This document shows positions 9,035 to 17,728 of a DNA stretch of 64,000 bases, piece after piece. The position numbers and the translations under genes are program-made. Every line of letters begins with the position of its first letter. The stretch's first letter is position 1. Under the pieces are notes generated by a model. It was given only the letters and a program-made list of their open reading frames with translations. It was not told where the DNA came from and ran no database searches. The DNA comes from Hydrogenophaga sp. Lineage in GTDB: Bacteria > Pseudomonadota > Gammaproteobacteria > Burkholderiales > Burkholderiaceae_C. The stretch covers positions 248,001-312,000 of the forward strand of contig NZ_JAUCZF010000004.1 of the NCBI RefSeq assembly GCF_030373245.1, read 5' to 3'.

Positions 9035-9802
9035 ATGCCGCCCGTTGTAATGCCCCACGCCGTCGCGCGACAGCGAGCCGAGCGACTGGCTGCGAGCTCC
9101 AAACCGTATGTGGCGCGCGGCTCGGGTGGCGGGCGTTGCCCCGGTTGCCGGCTGGTGGTCAGCCATTGCCTGTGTGCCCTGCGCCCCAGGGTCGAGACGC
9201 ACGCCGGGGTGTGCCTGATCCTGGGCGACATCGAGGCCCTCAAACCCAGCAACACCGGCTGGCTGGTGGCCGACCTGGTGGCCGACACCTGGGCTTTCGG
9301 CTGGTCGCGCACCGCAGTCGACCCGGGCCTGCTGGCGCTGCTTTCCGATCCGCAATGGCAGCCCTGCCTGGTCTTTCCTGGCGAGTTCGCCGATCCGGCG
9401 CGTGTGATGCACGCGCTGCCAGTGGCTGATCCGCCGCTTTCCGGTGAAACAGCCAGCGCTCGCCGCCCGCTCTTCGTGCTGCTCGACGGCACCTGGTCCG
9501 AAGCGCGCAAGATGTTCCGCAAAAGTCCGTACCTGGATGCTCTGCCGGTGCTCAGCCTGCAGCCCGGTCAAAGCTCCAATTACCGCCTGCGTCGCTCCAC
9601 CCGGGACGACCATTTCTGCACCGCCGAAGTGGCCGCGCTGTGCCTGGCGCTGGCGGGTGAAAGCCACGCTGCCGACACCCTGGCCGCCTGGCTCGACGTC
9701 TTCACCACCCACTACCTCAGCGCCAGGTGCAGCCTGCCGCTGGACCGCGACAGCCAGGCGCACCAGCGGCTGCTGGCCTTGCGCATGTCCAGCGTGCTCT
9801 GA
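9035..9802 (+). CDS. DTW-domain tRNA-uridine aminocarboxypropyltransferase
   Basis: This 255-residue DTW protein is predicted to place a 3-amino-3-carboxypropyl group from SAM onto tRNA uridine-47 (acp3U), as TapT/YfiP does in Escherichia coli. Near residue 35 are paired cysteines CPGC and HCLC, a probable zinc site. The family DxTW motif appears as LLDGTWSEARKMFRKSPYL around residue 155, followed by a basic YRLRRSTRDDHFCTAE block. ATG 9035 is chosen; ATG 9050 is in the same frame. It is divergent from the dioxygenase-like gene and convergent with the SRPBCC gene. Confidence 0.88.
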   Translation: MPPVVMPHAVARQRAERLAASSKPYVARGSGGGRCPGCRLVVSHCLCALRPRVETHAGVCLILGDIEALKPSNTGWLVADLVADTWAFGWSRTAVDPGLLALLSDPQWQPCLVFPGEFADPARVMHALPVADPPLSGETASARRPLFVLLDGTWSEARKMFRKSPYLDALPVLSLQPGQSSNYRLRRSTRDDHFCTAEVAALCLALAGESHAADTLAAWLDVFTTHYLSARCSLPLDRDSQAHQRLLALRMSSVL

Positions 9803-9814
9803 GGCGTCTTCTGA

Positions 9815-10273
9815 TCAGCCTGCCACCGGCGCCTCGACCAGCAGGGCGAGCAGCTGAAGGGTTTGCTGCCAGCCCAGGTAGCAGGCCTCGGTGGGAATCA
9901 TGGCCGGAATGCCGGTCTGCTCGATGTGGATGTCGGTGCCCACCGACACCGCCTTGAGTGTGATGGTGGTTCTCATCTCGCCAGGCAGGTTGCTGTCTTC
10001 GAACACATCGCTGTTCAAGATGCGCTCGTTGGGCACCAGCTCCAGGTATTGCCCGCCGAAGGCGTGCGCCTGGCCGGTGGCCAGCTGGGTGAACTGCATG
10101 CGGTAGCGCCCACCCACGCGCGCATCGAGTTCAAACACGTGGCAGGTGAAACCGTGCGGTGGCATGAACTTGGCGCAGGCGTCTGCGTCGAGAAAAGCGC
10201 GGTAGATGCGCTCGGGTGGCGCCGCGAAAACGCGGTGCAGGGTGACGGTTCCGGTGGTCATGACAGCTGTCAT
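9815..10273 (-). CDS. SRPBCC / AHSA1-like family protein
   Basis: This 152-residue protein has the START/SRPBCC helix-grip fold, AHSA1-like subgroup, used for binding hydrophobic ligands. Diagnostic features are the opening VTLHRVFAAPPERIYRAFLD, the FMPPHGFTCHV segment and the long C-terminal helix beginning ACYLGWQQTLQLLALLVEAP. A nearer start at the second methionine (10261) is also possible. It lies 12 bases from the convergent DTW gene. The ligand is unknown. Confidence 0.87.
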   Translation of the reverse strand: MTAVMTTGTVTLHRVFAAPPERIYRAFLDADACAKFMPPHGFTCHVFELDARVGGRYRMQFTQLATGQAHAFGGQYLELVPNERILNSDVFEDSNLPGEMRTTITLKAVSVGTDIHIEQTGIPAMIPTEACYLGWQQTLQLLALLVEAPVAG

Positions 10274-10337
10274 TTCGGTGAGCCCGGTTGGATGGTTGCG
10301 CAGCGCTGCATCGGGCCGGGGCAGCGGCTGCGTTTCG

Positions 10338-10991
10338 TCAGGCAGGGGAAGGTGAGTCTTCGGGCAGCACCTTCGCGTCCACCTCGATCACGCCTTCAAA
10401 TAAGTCGATCGCCGTGGCCGCTACCTGCGCCGTGTCGTAGTAAGCGTAAGCGCCGACACCGACCGCGCCTACGATGGGCAGCCAGCGCGCCACGCCTTTG
10501 CCCAGTGCGCGCTGCGCCAGCCTGGCGCCGATGCGGCGCGTGAGTGTGCGGATCAGCAGCGGTGATGCGCGGCGCACGATGGTGCGCTGGCCCACACGCA
10601 CCACCAGGTCGCGCACCCCGGCCGCCGCCGTGTGCTGAAACAGGCAATACACCACCTGCTCGGGCGTGAGCTGGGCGTGTTTCCCATAAAGCGCGGCAAT
10701 GTCGGCCACCAGCTGTTTCTGGATCTTCCAGACGCCCATCATCTCCGGCAGGATCGTCAGCCAGCCCAGTGGCCCCGGCGGCAAGGCCAGCGCGCCGGCG
10801 GCCATCGCAGCCCTGGCGGCCGCCGCGTTGGCCTTCTTGCGCGCGGCGTCCAACGGTACCTTGTGCTTGCGCTCTTTCGATGCCGGGATCTTGCCCACCA
10901 ACGGCAGCAACGCCTGCTCAAACAGCGAAGGGCCATCGACCTGGGCGTCGCTGGCCTGGGAGTGAATCGTCTGGGCCTTTCTCGTGGGCAT
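10338..10991 (-). CDS. EcsC-family-like protein
   Basis: This 217-residue protein has a helical hydrophobic core: an alanine-rich helix pair followed by LPEMMGVWKIQKQLVADIAALYGKHAQLTPEQ, a pattern seen in EcsC-type proteins. The later glycine-rich WLPIVGAVGVGAYAYYDT segment probably associates with membrane. The start at 10991 is chosen because AGGAG lies five bases upstream; a 33-base longer reading lacks a ribosome site. It is separated by 64 bases from the SRPBCC gene on the same strand. The molecular role of the family is unknown. Confidence 0.72.
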   Translation of the reverse strand: MPTRKAQTIHSQASDAQVDGPSLFEQALLPLVGKIPASKERKHKVPLDAARKKANAAAARAAMAAGALALPPGPLGWLTILPEMMGVWKIQKQLVADIAALYGKHAQLTPEQVVYCLFQHTAAAGVRDLVVRVGQRTIVRRASPLLIRTLTRRIGARLAQRALGKGVARWLPIVGAVGVGAYAYYDTAQVAATAIDLFEGVIEVDAKVLPEDSPSPA

Positions 10992-11078
10992 CGGGGCTCC
11001 TGGTTCGCAAACGGCAGCGTTCAAGGTTAGCGCGCATTCGGCGCATCCGGATCACCGCTGCTGAGGTAAATTGCGCCG

Positions 11079-11753
11079 ATGTCCCCACGCCCGCGTTCAG
11101 CCATCACCCAGCCCGCCCGCAAGGTCTTGCTCACCGGGTTTGATGCCTTTGGAGGCGCGTCCATCAATCCCAGCGGGCTGGCCGTGAAGGCGCTGCACGG
11201 CCGACAGATTGCCGGCCACCGCGTGGTCGCCGCGCAGTTGCCCACCGTGTTTGGGGAATCGCTGCAGGCGTTGCGCGCCTTGCTGGCGCGGCACCAGCCT
11301 GCGCTGGTCATCTGCGTGGGGCAGGCCGGTGAGCGCGGCGCCCTGTCGCTGGAGCGCGTGGCGATCAATGTGAACGACGCGCCGCTGGCCGACAACGCCG
11401 ACGCCCAGCCAGTGGACACCCCGGTGGTGCCCGGCGCACCCGTGGCCTATTTCAGCAGCTTGCCCATCAAGGCCATGCTGGCCACGCTGCAGCGCGAAGG
11501 CATCGCTGCCGAGGTCTCGCAGACCGCCGGCACTTTTGTCTGCAACCACGTGTTCTTCGGCCTGATGCACGAACTCAACCAGCGCCAAGCGCTGCGCCAC
11601 ACCCGCGGTGGCTTTGTGCATGTGCCGTGGCTGCCCAAGCAGGGCACGCCCAGCATGGCGCTTGATGAGGTGGTGCGCGGCCTCTCGCTGGCTGTGCGCT
11701 GCGCTTTGCAGGCGCAGCAGGATGCTTCGCTGGGCGCAGGCGCGTCGCACTGA
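11079..11753 (+). CDS. pcp: Pyroglutamyl-peptidase I
   Basis: This 224-residue cytoplasmic cysteine peptidase (family C15) removes N-terminal pyroglutamate from peptides. The catalytic triad is visible as Glu92 (LSLERVAINV), Cys155 (TAGTFVCNHVFFGLMH) and His181 (FVHVPWLPKQ). The N-terminal LLTGFDAFGG is also typical. The length agrees with the family. It stands alone, divergent from the EcsC-like gene. Confidence 0.94.
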   Translation: MSPRPRSAITQPARKVLLTGFDAFGGASINPSGLAVKALHGRQIAGHRVVAAQLPTVFGESLQALRALLARHQPALVICVGQAGERGALSLERVAINVNDAPLADNADAQPVDTPVVPGAPVAYFSSLPIKAMLATLQREGIAAEVSQTAGTFVCNHVFFGLMHELNQRQALRHTRGGFVHVPWLPKQGTPSMALDEVVRGLSLAVRCALQAQQDASLGAGASH

Positions 11754-11859
11754 GCGGGCTTGTCTGCGCCGCCAGCAAGCCTGGCGCGCAGCGCATACGA
11801 TGAGGGGTCTGCCCAGCGCCTTGGCGCGGCGAGCCCCTTCCTCCAACCAACGCTCACCC

Positions 11860-12684
11860 ATGACCGACAAGACCCCCTACACCCCGCCCACCGTCTGGAC
11901 CTGGGACCAGGCCAGCGGCGGCAAGTTTGCCAACATCAACCGCCCCATCGCCGGTCCCACGAGCGACAAGGCGCTGCCGGTGGGCAAACACCCCTTGCAG
12001 CTCTATTCGCTGGCCACACCCAACGGCGTGAAGGTCACGATCATGCTGGAGGAACTGCTCGCCCTGGGCCACACCGGTGCCGAGTACGACGGCTGGCTCA
12101 TCAAGATCAACGAAGGCGACCAGTTCACCAGCGGCTTTGTCGAGGTCAACCCCAACTCCAAGATCCCGGCCCTGCTTGACCGCAGCACCGAGCCGCCCAC
12201 GCGCGTCTTCGAGTCCGGCTCCATCCTGGTCTACCTGGCCGAGAAGTTTGGCGCCTTTCTGCCCCAGCAAGGTGCGAAACGCACCGAAGTGATGAATTGG
12301 CTGTTCTGGCAAATGGGTTCTGCACCGTATCTGGGCGGTGGCTTCGGCCACTTCTATGCCTACGCACCCGAAAAGTTCGAATACCCGATCAACCGCTTCG
12401 CCATGGAGACCAAGCGACAGCTCGATGTGCTCAACCGCAACCTGGCCGAGCGCCCCTACATGGCCGGCGACGACTACACCATCGCCGACATCGCCATCTA
12501 CCCCTGGTACGGTGCCCTGGTCGAAGGCAAGCTCTACAGCGCAGGCGAATTTCTTTCGGTGCACGAGTACACCCACGTGCAGCGCTGGGCCGCCGCCATC
12601 GCCGCGCGCCCCGCGGTGCAGCGTGGGCGCAGCATCAACCGCGTCTGGGGTGACGAAGCGGAGCAGGTGCCCGAGCGCCACTGA
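11860..12684 (+). CDS. yghU: Glutathione S-transferase-like disulfide-bond oxidoreductase YghU
   Basis: This 274-residue GST-fold protein of the YghU/Nu class binds two glutathiones and shows disulfide reductase and peroxide activity in the Escherichia coli homologue. It has the extended N-terminus typical of the subgroup (PPTVWTWDQASGGKFANINRPIAGPT) before the thioredoxin-like domain. Also present are a FVEVNPNSKIPALLD segment with the cis-proline, FESGSILVYLAEKFG, and an all-helical C-terminal domain with YTIADIAIYPWYG. It is 106 bases downstream of pcp on the same strand. Confidence 0.93.
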   Translation: MTDKTPYTPPTVWTWDQASGGKFANINRPIAGPTSDKALPVGKHPLQLYSLATPNGVKVTIMLEELLALGHTGAEYDGWLIKINEGDQFTSGFVEVNPNSKIPALLDRSTEPPTRVFESGSILVYLAEKFGAFLPQQGAKRTEVMNWLFWQMGSAPYLGGGFGHFYAYAPEKFEYPINRFAMETKRQLDVLNRNLAERPYMAGDDYTIADIAIYPWYGALVEGKLYSAGEFLSVHEYTHVQRWAAAIAARPAVQRGRSINRVWGDEAEQVPERH

Positions 12685-12860
12685 GCTGCAGATTTCGGCG
12701 AAATCCGACCTCTCGCCGCGAGTCCGTCTGGGTTGCCGGTCGCGCCGTTCGCGCGCTGGCTGAACCCGCAAACAGCAGCGTTTTCGTGGCGCTGTTGCAC
12801 CGTTGGCGCCAGGGTCCAGGAGCCTATCCTGAGCGAATCCCTCCAACTCTGGCATGCCAC

Positions 12861-13814
12861 ATGACCAATCTGCAACAAGAAGCCGACCCGCGCACCCAGC
12901 TCACGGGCAACAACAAGTTCGAACTGATGCTGTTCCGGCTCGGAGAAGCGCAGGGGTCAGACCGCCGGGAGCTGTTCGGCATCAACGTCTTCAAGGTGCG
13001 CGAAATCCTGGTCATGCCCAAGATCACGGCCATGGCCAGCGCCCCGGCCCACGTGCTCGGTGTGGCCAACATCCGCGGCCAGATCATCCCGGTGATCGAC
13101 CTGCCCGCGGTCGTTGGCTGCGTTCCCAAGCGCGGGCTCACCATCCTCATGGTCACCGAATTCGCCCGCACCACCCAGGCGTTTGCCGTGGAAGAGGTGG
13201 ATGAAATCGTGCAGATGGAGTGGGGCGACGTGCTGGCCGCTGAAGGCCATGGCGGCAATCTGGTCACCAGCATCGCCAAGCTGGACGACGACAACGGCCA
13301 GTCGCGGCTGGTCCAGGTGCTTGATGTCGAGCAGATCCTGCGCAATGTCATGCCGGCACCCGAGGAGGCCATCTCACCGAAGTCGGTCGGCGCCACGGTG
13401 AGCCTGCCGGCGGGGTCCATCATCCTCGCGGCGGACGACTCCCCTGTGGCGCGCATGATGATCGAACAAGGCCTGACCGCCATGGGCACGCCCTACGTCA
13501 TGACCAAGACCGGTCAGGAAGCCTGGGACTACCTGCACACCCTCGAAGCCGAGGCCCGAGCCGAGGGCAAGACCGTGCAGGACAAGGTGGCGCTGGTGCT
13601 GAGCGATCTGGAAATGCCGGTGATGGACGGCTTCACGCTCACGCGCAACATCAAGCAGGACGCGCGCTTCAATTTGATCCCGGTGGTGATCCATTCTTCG
13701 CTCACCGGCACGGCCAACGAAGCCCATGTGAGATCGGTCGGAGCCGATGGCTATGTGGCGAAGTTCGTGGCCGCGGAGCTGGCCGCGACCATTCGCGGCG
13801 TGCTCAGGCAGTGA
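12861..13814 (+). CDS. cheV: CheV-type chemotaxis coupling protein (CheW domain plus receiver)
   Basis: This 317-residue protein couples chemoreceptors to CheA and carries its own phosphorylatable receiver, allowing adaptation. The CheW-like domain covers about residues 18-165 (FGINVFKVREIL, ANIRGQIIPVIDL). The receiver begins near residue 187 with the acidic pair Asp192-Asp193 and has the phospho-acceptor Asp249 in LVLSDLEMPVMDG. No other chemotaxis or flagellar gene lies in the window, so it is an orphan here. Confidence 0.92.
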   Translation: MTNLQQEADPRTQLTGNNKFELMLFRLGEAQGSDRRELFGINVFKVREILVMPKITAMASAPAHVLGVANIRGQIIPVIDLPAVVGCVPKRGLTILMVTEFARTTQAFAVEEVDEIVQMEWGDVLAAEGHGGNLVTSIAKLDDDNGQSRLVQVLDVEQILRNVMPAPEEAISPKSVGATVSLPAGSIILAADDSPVARMMIEQGLTAMGTPYVMTKTGQEAWDYLHTLEAEARAEGKTVQDKVALVLSDLEMPVMDGFTLTRNIKQDARFNLIPVVIHSSLTGTANEAHVRSVGADGYVAKFVAAELAATIRGVLRQ

Positions 13815-13961
13815 ACGCGAGCGCCCGCGCCGCCTCAGTGCGACGCGAGCGGGCCTCCCCGGGCGCTGAGCCATATGCGCATCCAACGCCGAGGCGTCCA
13901 TGGCCTGCCACGCCGATGGCTCAGCGCGCCAACCCACTTTGACATTGAGCCAGCGCTGTGC

Positions 13962-14294
13962 TCAGGCCTGCCACACTCCGAAGCCCGCTGAACGCAGGTC
14001 GATGCCAACCTCGATTTCCTTGTCCACCGCCGCTTCGTAGCTCATGGGGTTGAAGCCCTCGTACAGATCCGGCAGCAGGCGCAGCCCGTACTTCTGCACA
14101 TAGGCGTTGGCCTGGATGCCCGCCTTGTGCTTGTCGAAGCGCACATCCGGGTCCAGCCCGGTCATGCCCACGTACACGCAGGGCTTGCCGTCGATGTAGC
14201 CCGGGTTGTTCTTGCGGAAGCGGCCTTCGAGCAACACGTCCTGGCGCAGCTCGATCACATAGACGTTGTGGTGCAGTCGTGGGCGGCGGGTCAT
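13962..14294 (-). CDS. Stand-alone GIY-YIG-like nuclease domain protein
   Basis: This 110-residue protein matches the minimal GIY-YIG nuclease layout. A first strand VYVIEL pairs with VYVGMTG, the equivalent of the YIG strand. Next is an arginine in DPDVRFDKHKAG, then ANAYVQKYGLRLLP and a C-terminal glutamate-bearing helix (SYEAAVDKEIEVG). There is no other domain, so it may be a small repair nuclease or a domesticated or degenerate one. It is followed on the same strand by no partner; the rhodanese gene lies 63 bases upstream. Confidence 0.75.
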   Translation of the reverse strand: MTRRPRLHHNVYVIELRQDVLLEGRFRKNNPGYIDGKPCVYVGMTGLDPDVRFDKHKAGIQANAYVQKYGLRLLPDLYEGFNPMSYEAAVDKEIEVGIDLRSAGFGVWQA

Positions 14295-14357
14295 GCGGAA
14301 TTCGTGGGAGTGTCTGCCCCCAATGGTACGGAGGCCAACGCCGATCTCCAGCCACGA

Positions 14358-14720
14358 TCAGCCCAGCAGGTTGCTCCATTTGCCGATGTTGAACACCTGC
14401 TGATAGCCGTTTTTCTTCAGGACCATCTTGGCCATGCCGCTGCGCGTGCCGCTGGCGCAGCACAGCACCACTGGCGCCGTGGTGGGGATCTCGCTGAGGC
14501 GGGAGCCCAGCTCAGGCAGCGGAATGTTGACCGAGCCCGGCGCGCTGCCACCCGCAAACTCCGCCGCGGACCGCACATCGACCACCGTGGCGCCATTCTT
14601 CACCAGCTCTGGCAACAGGGCCTTGACCCTGCGGGCGTTCCACCACTTGTATCCAAACCAGAGTGCCAGGGCCATGAGCGGCCAGTACTGCTGAGCAAAA
14701 CCTGCGATATCCATACCCAT
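14358..14720 (-). CDS. Membrane-anchored single-domain rhodanese
   Basis: This 120-residue protein has an N-terminal hydrophobic helix (about residues 10-24) followed by a rhodanese domain, predicted to handle persulfide sulfur at the membrane. The VVDVRSAAEFAGGSAPGSVNIPL block and the active-site loop Cys88-Ala-Ser-Gly-Thr-Arg93 are intact. AAGGAG lies six bases before the ATG at 14720. It reads in the same direction as the GIY-YIG gene, but the 63-base gap makes co-transcription uncertain. Confidence 0.92.
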   Translation of the reverse strand: MGMDIAGFAQQYWPLMALALWFGYKWWNARRVKALLPELVKNGATVVDVRSAAEFAGGSAPGSVNIPLPELGSRLSEIPTTAPVVLCCASGTRSGMAKMVLKKNGYQQVFNIGKWSNLLG

Positions 14721-15004
14721 GAAACTCCTTGTGGTGGCGAACGCATCGCGCGGTGTCGAGGCCGGGTGAAGCTACACCCGGGAGTATCCACCAGACAGGG
14801 CCTTTGGGTGCAAGCCCCTCTGGTCCTGCGCCAGGCAAGTGTGGGCTTTGCATTTGCTGCCGCCAAAGCCCCGAATGTCCCGATTTGAAAAATTCGCCCC
14901 AATGGTCTATGGTCAAACCGTCTGGCGATCCATCTGCCTTCCCACGCGCCGGGCCCCAAGGCAGTTGCCAGGCTGTGTTTTCAACTTCATGCAAGGAGAA
15001 CAAC

Positions 15005-15433
15005 ATGGGACTACTGGACAAGTTTCTCGGCAACAAAGTCGATTACCCTCCGCTGCCGGCGGGCAACGCGGCGATGGCCACCCTCGATGAAATCAAGGCA
15101 CCGCTGGCGGAGCTGGCGCACAAGGTGTCGGACCACCTGGAAGTCGTGCCAGCCGAGCACGAGGCCTTTGTCTTCCTCGGCAAGCCACCCAAGAAATTCG
15201 GCATAGCCTGGATTCACGACGGCAAGGTCACCGGGCTCAAGGAGTTCGCCGAAGAACACCACCTGTCGCAACTCGAGATCGGCAAACTCATCGTGCGGCT
15301 CGGCGAGGCCTACCAGCACGCCAGCGAGACACCGCGCTACTCCGCTGAATTCGGTGGCAAGCAGATGGTGATCATTCCTTCGAAGGCGCTGGAGCAAGAG
15401 GTGCACCAGATCATGTCTGACACGCTGCACTGA
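15005..15433 (+). CDS. Conserved hypothetical protein of 142 residues
   Basis: This soluble protein has no recognised domain. It has an N-terminal GLLDKFLG helix, a mixed alpha/beta middle (HEAFVFLGKPPKKFGIAWIHDGKV) and a conserved-looking C-terminus ALEQEVHQIMSDTLH. A clear AAGGAG site lies 7 bases before ATG 15005. The last 16 codons and following bases are duplicated about 4 kb away at 19388-19449 in degenerate form, implying a former paralogue or an insertion event beside this gene. The function is unknown. Confidence 0.78.
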   Translation: MGLLDKFLGNKVDYPPLPAGNAAMATLDEIKAPLAELAHKVSDHLEVVPAEHEAFVFLGKPPKKFGIAWIHDGKVTGLKEFAEEHHLSQLEIGKLIVRLGEAYQHASETPRYSAEFGGKQMVIIPSKALEQEVHQIMSDTLH

Positions 15434-15905
15434 GTGCGGCGACGATCTCGCCGATCGGGCATCTGACCGCCAACCGCGGTCTTCGCCTCCGCACAGGCTC
15501 AGACCCGAACAGACGGCATGAGTGGCGCTCAAAAGCGGTCAGCACGGCCCTGGCGAACGCTCGCCACCAGGCTGCGATTGACCAGCGGCCTGTTCTTGAT
15601 GGTTTAGCCCAGCGCGTCGAGGTTCAGGTCCATGAATGCCGGCTGCTGCGTCTGCAAACCACCAGTGGTTCTCAGGCTCGGCCTGGTGTTCGTGGTCGTT
15701 TCGTCGGCACAGGCTGCAAGCCACTGCCGTGGCCACGGTGGTCTTCACGCCGGAGTCTCGGCCCCCAGTTTTAGCGAGGGTTCGCTGCAGGCCATCACCC
15801 CGAGCGAGCATGGCCGGGTAGCCTGGGTTTGCTCCGAAGCCAAGCGTGGGTGGGTTGTCCAGGGATTGGCCCCTGCGAGGGCTTGCGGTGGATGGATTGG
15901 CCGGG
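15434..15905. other. Gene-free stretch left of the GntR cluster
   Basis: About 470 bases hold no coding region that I can support. A 90-codon minus-strand frame at 15539-15811 is composition-biased and resembles nothing known. The stretch begins right after the gene end that is duplicated near 19.4 kb, so it may be part of a mobile or rearranged segment. Confidence 0.4.
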
Positions 15906-16631
15906 CTATTCCAGCAGGTTCATGTCGACGCGGATGAAGTCGCCACGGTAGGTCAGCTCGCCCAGGTAAATGACCGTGCCATCGGGAGTGCAGAACACGC
16001 GCCGCACTTCGGCCACAGGTGCCGAGACGGAAATGTTCAGCGCTGTTGCGGCCTCTGCGCCGGCGGTGCCGATCGTCAGCACCTGATGGGCCGATCCGAT
16101 CTTCACACCCTTCAAGTCCATCAGCACCGGGATGATCAGCTCTTTGCGAAATCGCTGGGGAGCCAGCTTGAAGATTCGCTCGTCCAGATAGGCCGAAATG
16201 ACGGAGGTGGTCTGTCGTTCGCTGGCGTGCACACGGCGCAGAAACCGGTAGCGGGGCGCCAGCAGCCCTTCGTCCGGTTCCAGGCGTGGCGTTGCAAAGC
16301 CCTCATCAATGGGCAGAACGCGTGGCGCCAGTTCGCGGTACAGATCGGCCAGCTTGCTCAACGAAGTCTCCACGCGCATCTTCGGATGTATCTGGGGCTT
16401 GTTGCGAACGAAGGTGCCGCGACCTTGCTCGGCCACCACCAGATGCTCGTCTCTGAGCAGCTTCACGGCCAGGCGCACGGTGACCAGGGCCACGCCAAAC
16501 TCCTGCGCCAGTTCGGGAAGCGTCGGTATCTGGGCACCGATCGGCCAGACGTCTTTGACGATGCGCTCGCGCAGCGCATCGGCCACCTGGGCGTAGAGGG
16601 GACTCGAACTGTGTTTGAAATAGGAGGACAT
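15906..16631 (-). CDS. GntR-family (HutC/UTRA type) transcriptional regulator
   Basis: This 241-residue repressor has a winged-helix GntR domain at about residues 5-75 (PLYAQVADALRERIVKDVWPIGAQIPTLPELAQEFGVALVTVRLAVKLL and GRGTFV) and a C-terminal UTRA effector-binding domain (about 95-240). ATG 16631 is preferred to the upstream TTG. It is divergent from the Bug receptor and sulfatase genes, which it probably controls in response to a small organic ligand. No DNA-binding residues look damaged. Confidence 0.9.
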   Translation of the reverse strand: MSSYFKHSSSPLYAQVADALRERIVKDVWPIGAQIPTLPELAQEFGVALVTVRLAVKLLRDEHLVVAEQGRGTFVRNKPQIHPKMRVETSLSKLADLYRELAPRVLPIDEGFATPRLEPDEGLLAPRYRFLRRVHASERQTTSVISAYLDERIFKLAPQRFRKELIIPVLMDLKGVKIGSAHQVLTIGTAGAEAATALNISVSAPVAEVRRVFCTPDGTVIYLGELTYRGDFIRVDMNLLE

Positions 16632-16755
16632 GCAACGCAATGTCGCGCCAGGGCATGCGCATCAGGGTCCGCCCTAGGTTGACCAGTCTGATTAACTATA
16701 GAACGATAGGACCTATGCCTCGATGATGGGCATCGAGACACACGAAGGAACGATC
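16632..16755. promoter_or_regulatory. Divergent promoter region with CTAT/ATAG palindrome, candidate GntR operator
   Basis: Between the divergent regulator and receptor genes, 16696-16718 contains overlapping inverted repeats built from CTAT and ATAG (CTAT-AGAACG-ATAG, then ATAG-GAC-CTAT). This is the size and symmetry expected of a GntR-type operator. The 11-mer TAGAACGATAG (16699-16709) recurs as TAGAACAATAG on the opposite strand at 19379-19389, at the far side of the cluster. The assignment to this regulator is inference. Confidence 0.5.
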
Positions 16756-17724
16756 ATGAGCCGAATTTTCCGCTGGACCTACATCCTGGCCCTGTGTCTT
16801 GGTCTGCCATTTGGAGCATTTGCACAAGATTACCCGAACAAGGTGGTCCGGATTCTGGTGCCTTACCCGCCCGGCGGCGTGGTCGACATCACCGCACGCG
16901 TGCTGGCCGAAGAGCTGGCGCGCACCCTGCCTGCCACGGTGATCGTTGAAAACAAGGCTGGCGCGGGCGGCACGATCGGCGCCGAGTATGTGGCGCGAGC
17001 ACCGGCCGATGGCTACACCATCCTGCTCAGCGGTGCGGCGACCCACGCCTTCGCACCCTGGGTCTACAAGCAGCTGCGCTACGACCCCGTGAAGGACTTC
17101 GTGCCCGTCACCCAGGTCAGCGAAGGGCCGCTGGCGCTCTGTGTGAACGCCTCCTCGCCGGTCAACACGCTGGCCGAGTTCCTCGCGATGGTCAAGTCTG
17201 GTGGGGCCACACTCAACTTCTCCTCCAACGGCAATGGCACCTACCCCCACCTGGCGGTGGAGCTCATGAACCAGTCGCTCGGCGTCAAGCCGCTGCACGT
17301 GCCCTATGCCGGTGGCGCACAGGCCATCACGGCCTTGCTGGGAAATCAGGTGCAGTTCACGCTGAACCACATCCCGGTGGTGCAGGGGCACGTGAAGGCG
17401 GGTCGTCTCAAGGTGTTGGCGACCACGGGCAACGAGCGATCGGTGGCGTTTCCGAACGTACCCACGCTGAAGGAGTCTGGCCTGGATGTGGTGGCCAGCG
17501 CCTGGTTTGGCCTTTTCGTTCCCGCTGGCACACCTGCCGCCGTGGTGGAGCGCATCGCCAAGGCCAGCGCCGAGGCCGCCAAGTCGCCAGCCCTGCGCGA
17601 GAAACTGGCCGCTCAGGGCGATGAACTGAAGGTGCAAGGTCCGGCGCAGTTCCAGGCTTTCCAGGCCTCGGAACTCGCCAAATGGCAACGCGTCATCACC
17701 TCCACCGGACTGAAGCTGGACTGA
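16756..17724 (+). CDS. Bug-family (TctC) periplasmic substrate-binding protein
   Basis: This 322-residue periplasmic receptor is of the Bug family, which in Burkholderiales binds carboxylates and related small acids. A signal peptide ends at AFAQ near residue 24. The mature start DYPNKVVRILVPYPPGGVVDITARVLAEEL and the downstream VENKAGAGGTIGAEYVARAPADGYT are textbook Bug motifs. No tctA or tctB membrane subunit is present, as is common for this expanded family. It is followed after only four bases by a sulfatase, suggesting the ligand is a sulfate ester or its released alcohol. Confidence 0.94.
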   Translation: MSRIFRWTYILALCLGLPFGAFAQDYPNKVVRILVPYPPGGVVDITARVLAEELARTLPATVIVENKAGAGGTIGAEYVARAPADGYTILLSGAATHAFAPWVYKQLRYDPVKDFVPVTQVSEGPLALCVNASSPVNTLAEFLAMVKSGGATLNFSSNGNGTYPHLAVELMNQSLGVKPLHVPYAGGAQAITALLGNQVQFTLNHIPVVQGHVKAGRLKVLATTGNERSVAFPNVPTLKESGLDVVASAWFGLFVPAGTPAAVVERIAKASAEAAKSPALREKLAAQGDELKVQGPAQFQAFQASELAKWQRVITSTGLKLD

Positions 17725-17728
17725 ATCC

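Noticed and set aside
14762-14781. CCGGGTG/CACCCGG hairpin upstream of the 142-residue gene
   Set aside because: The 7-bp stem has no T-run and no similar copy nearby, so I could not assign it a role as terminator or riboswitch.
15539-15811. Possible 90-residue minus-strand gene between the 142-residue gene and gntR
   Set aside because: It has no ribosome site, biased composition and no recognisable motif. It could be a remnant, but I cannot support a gene.
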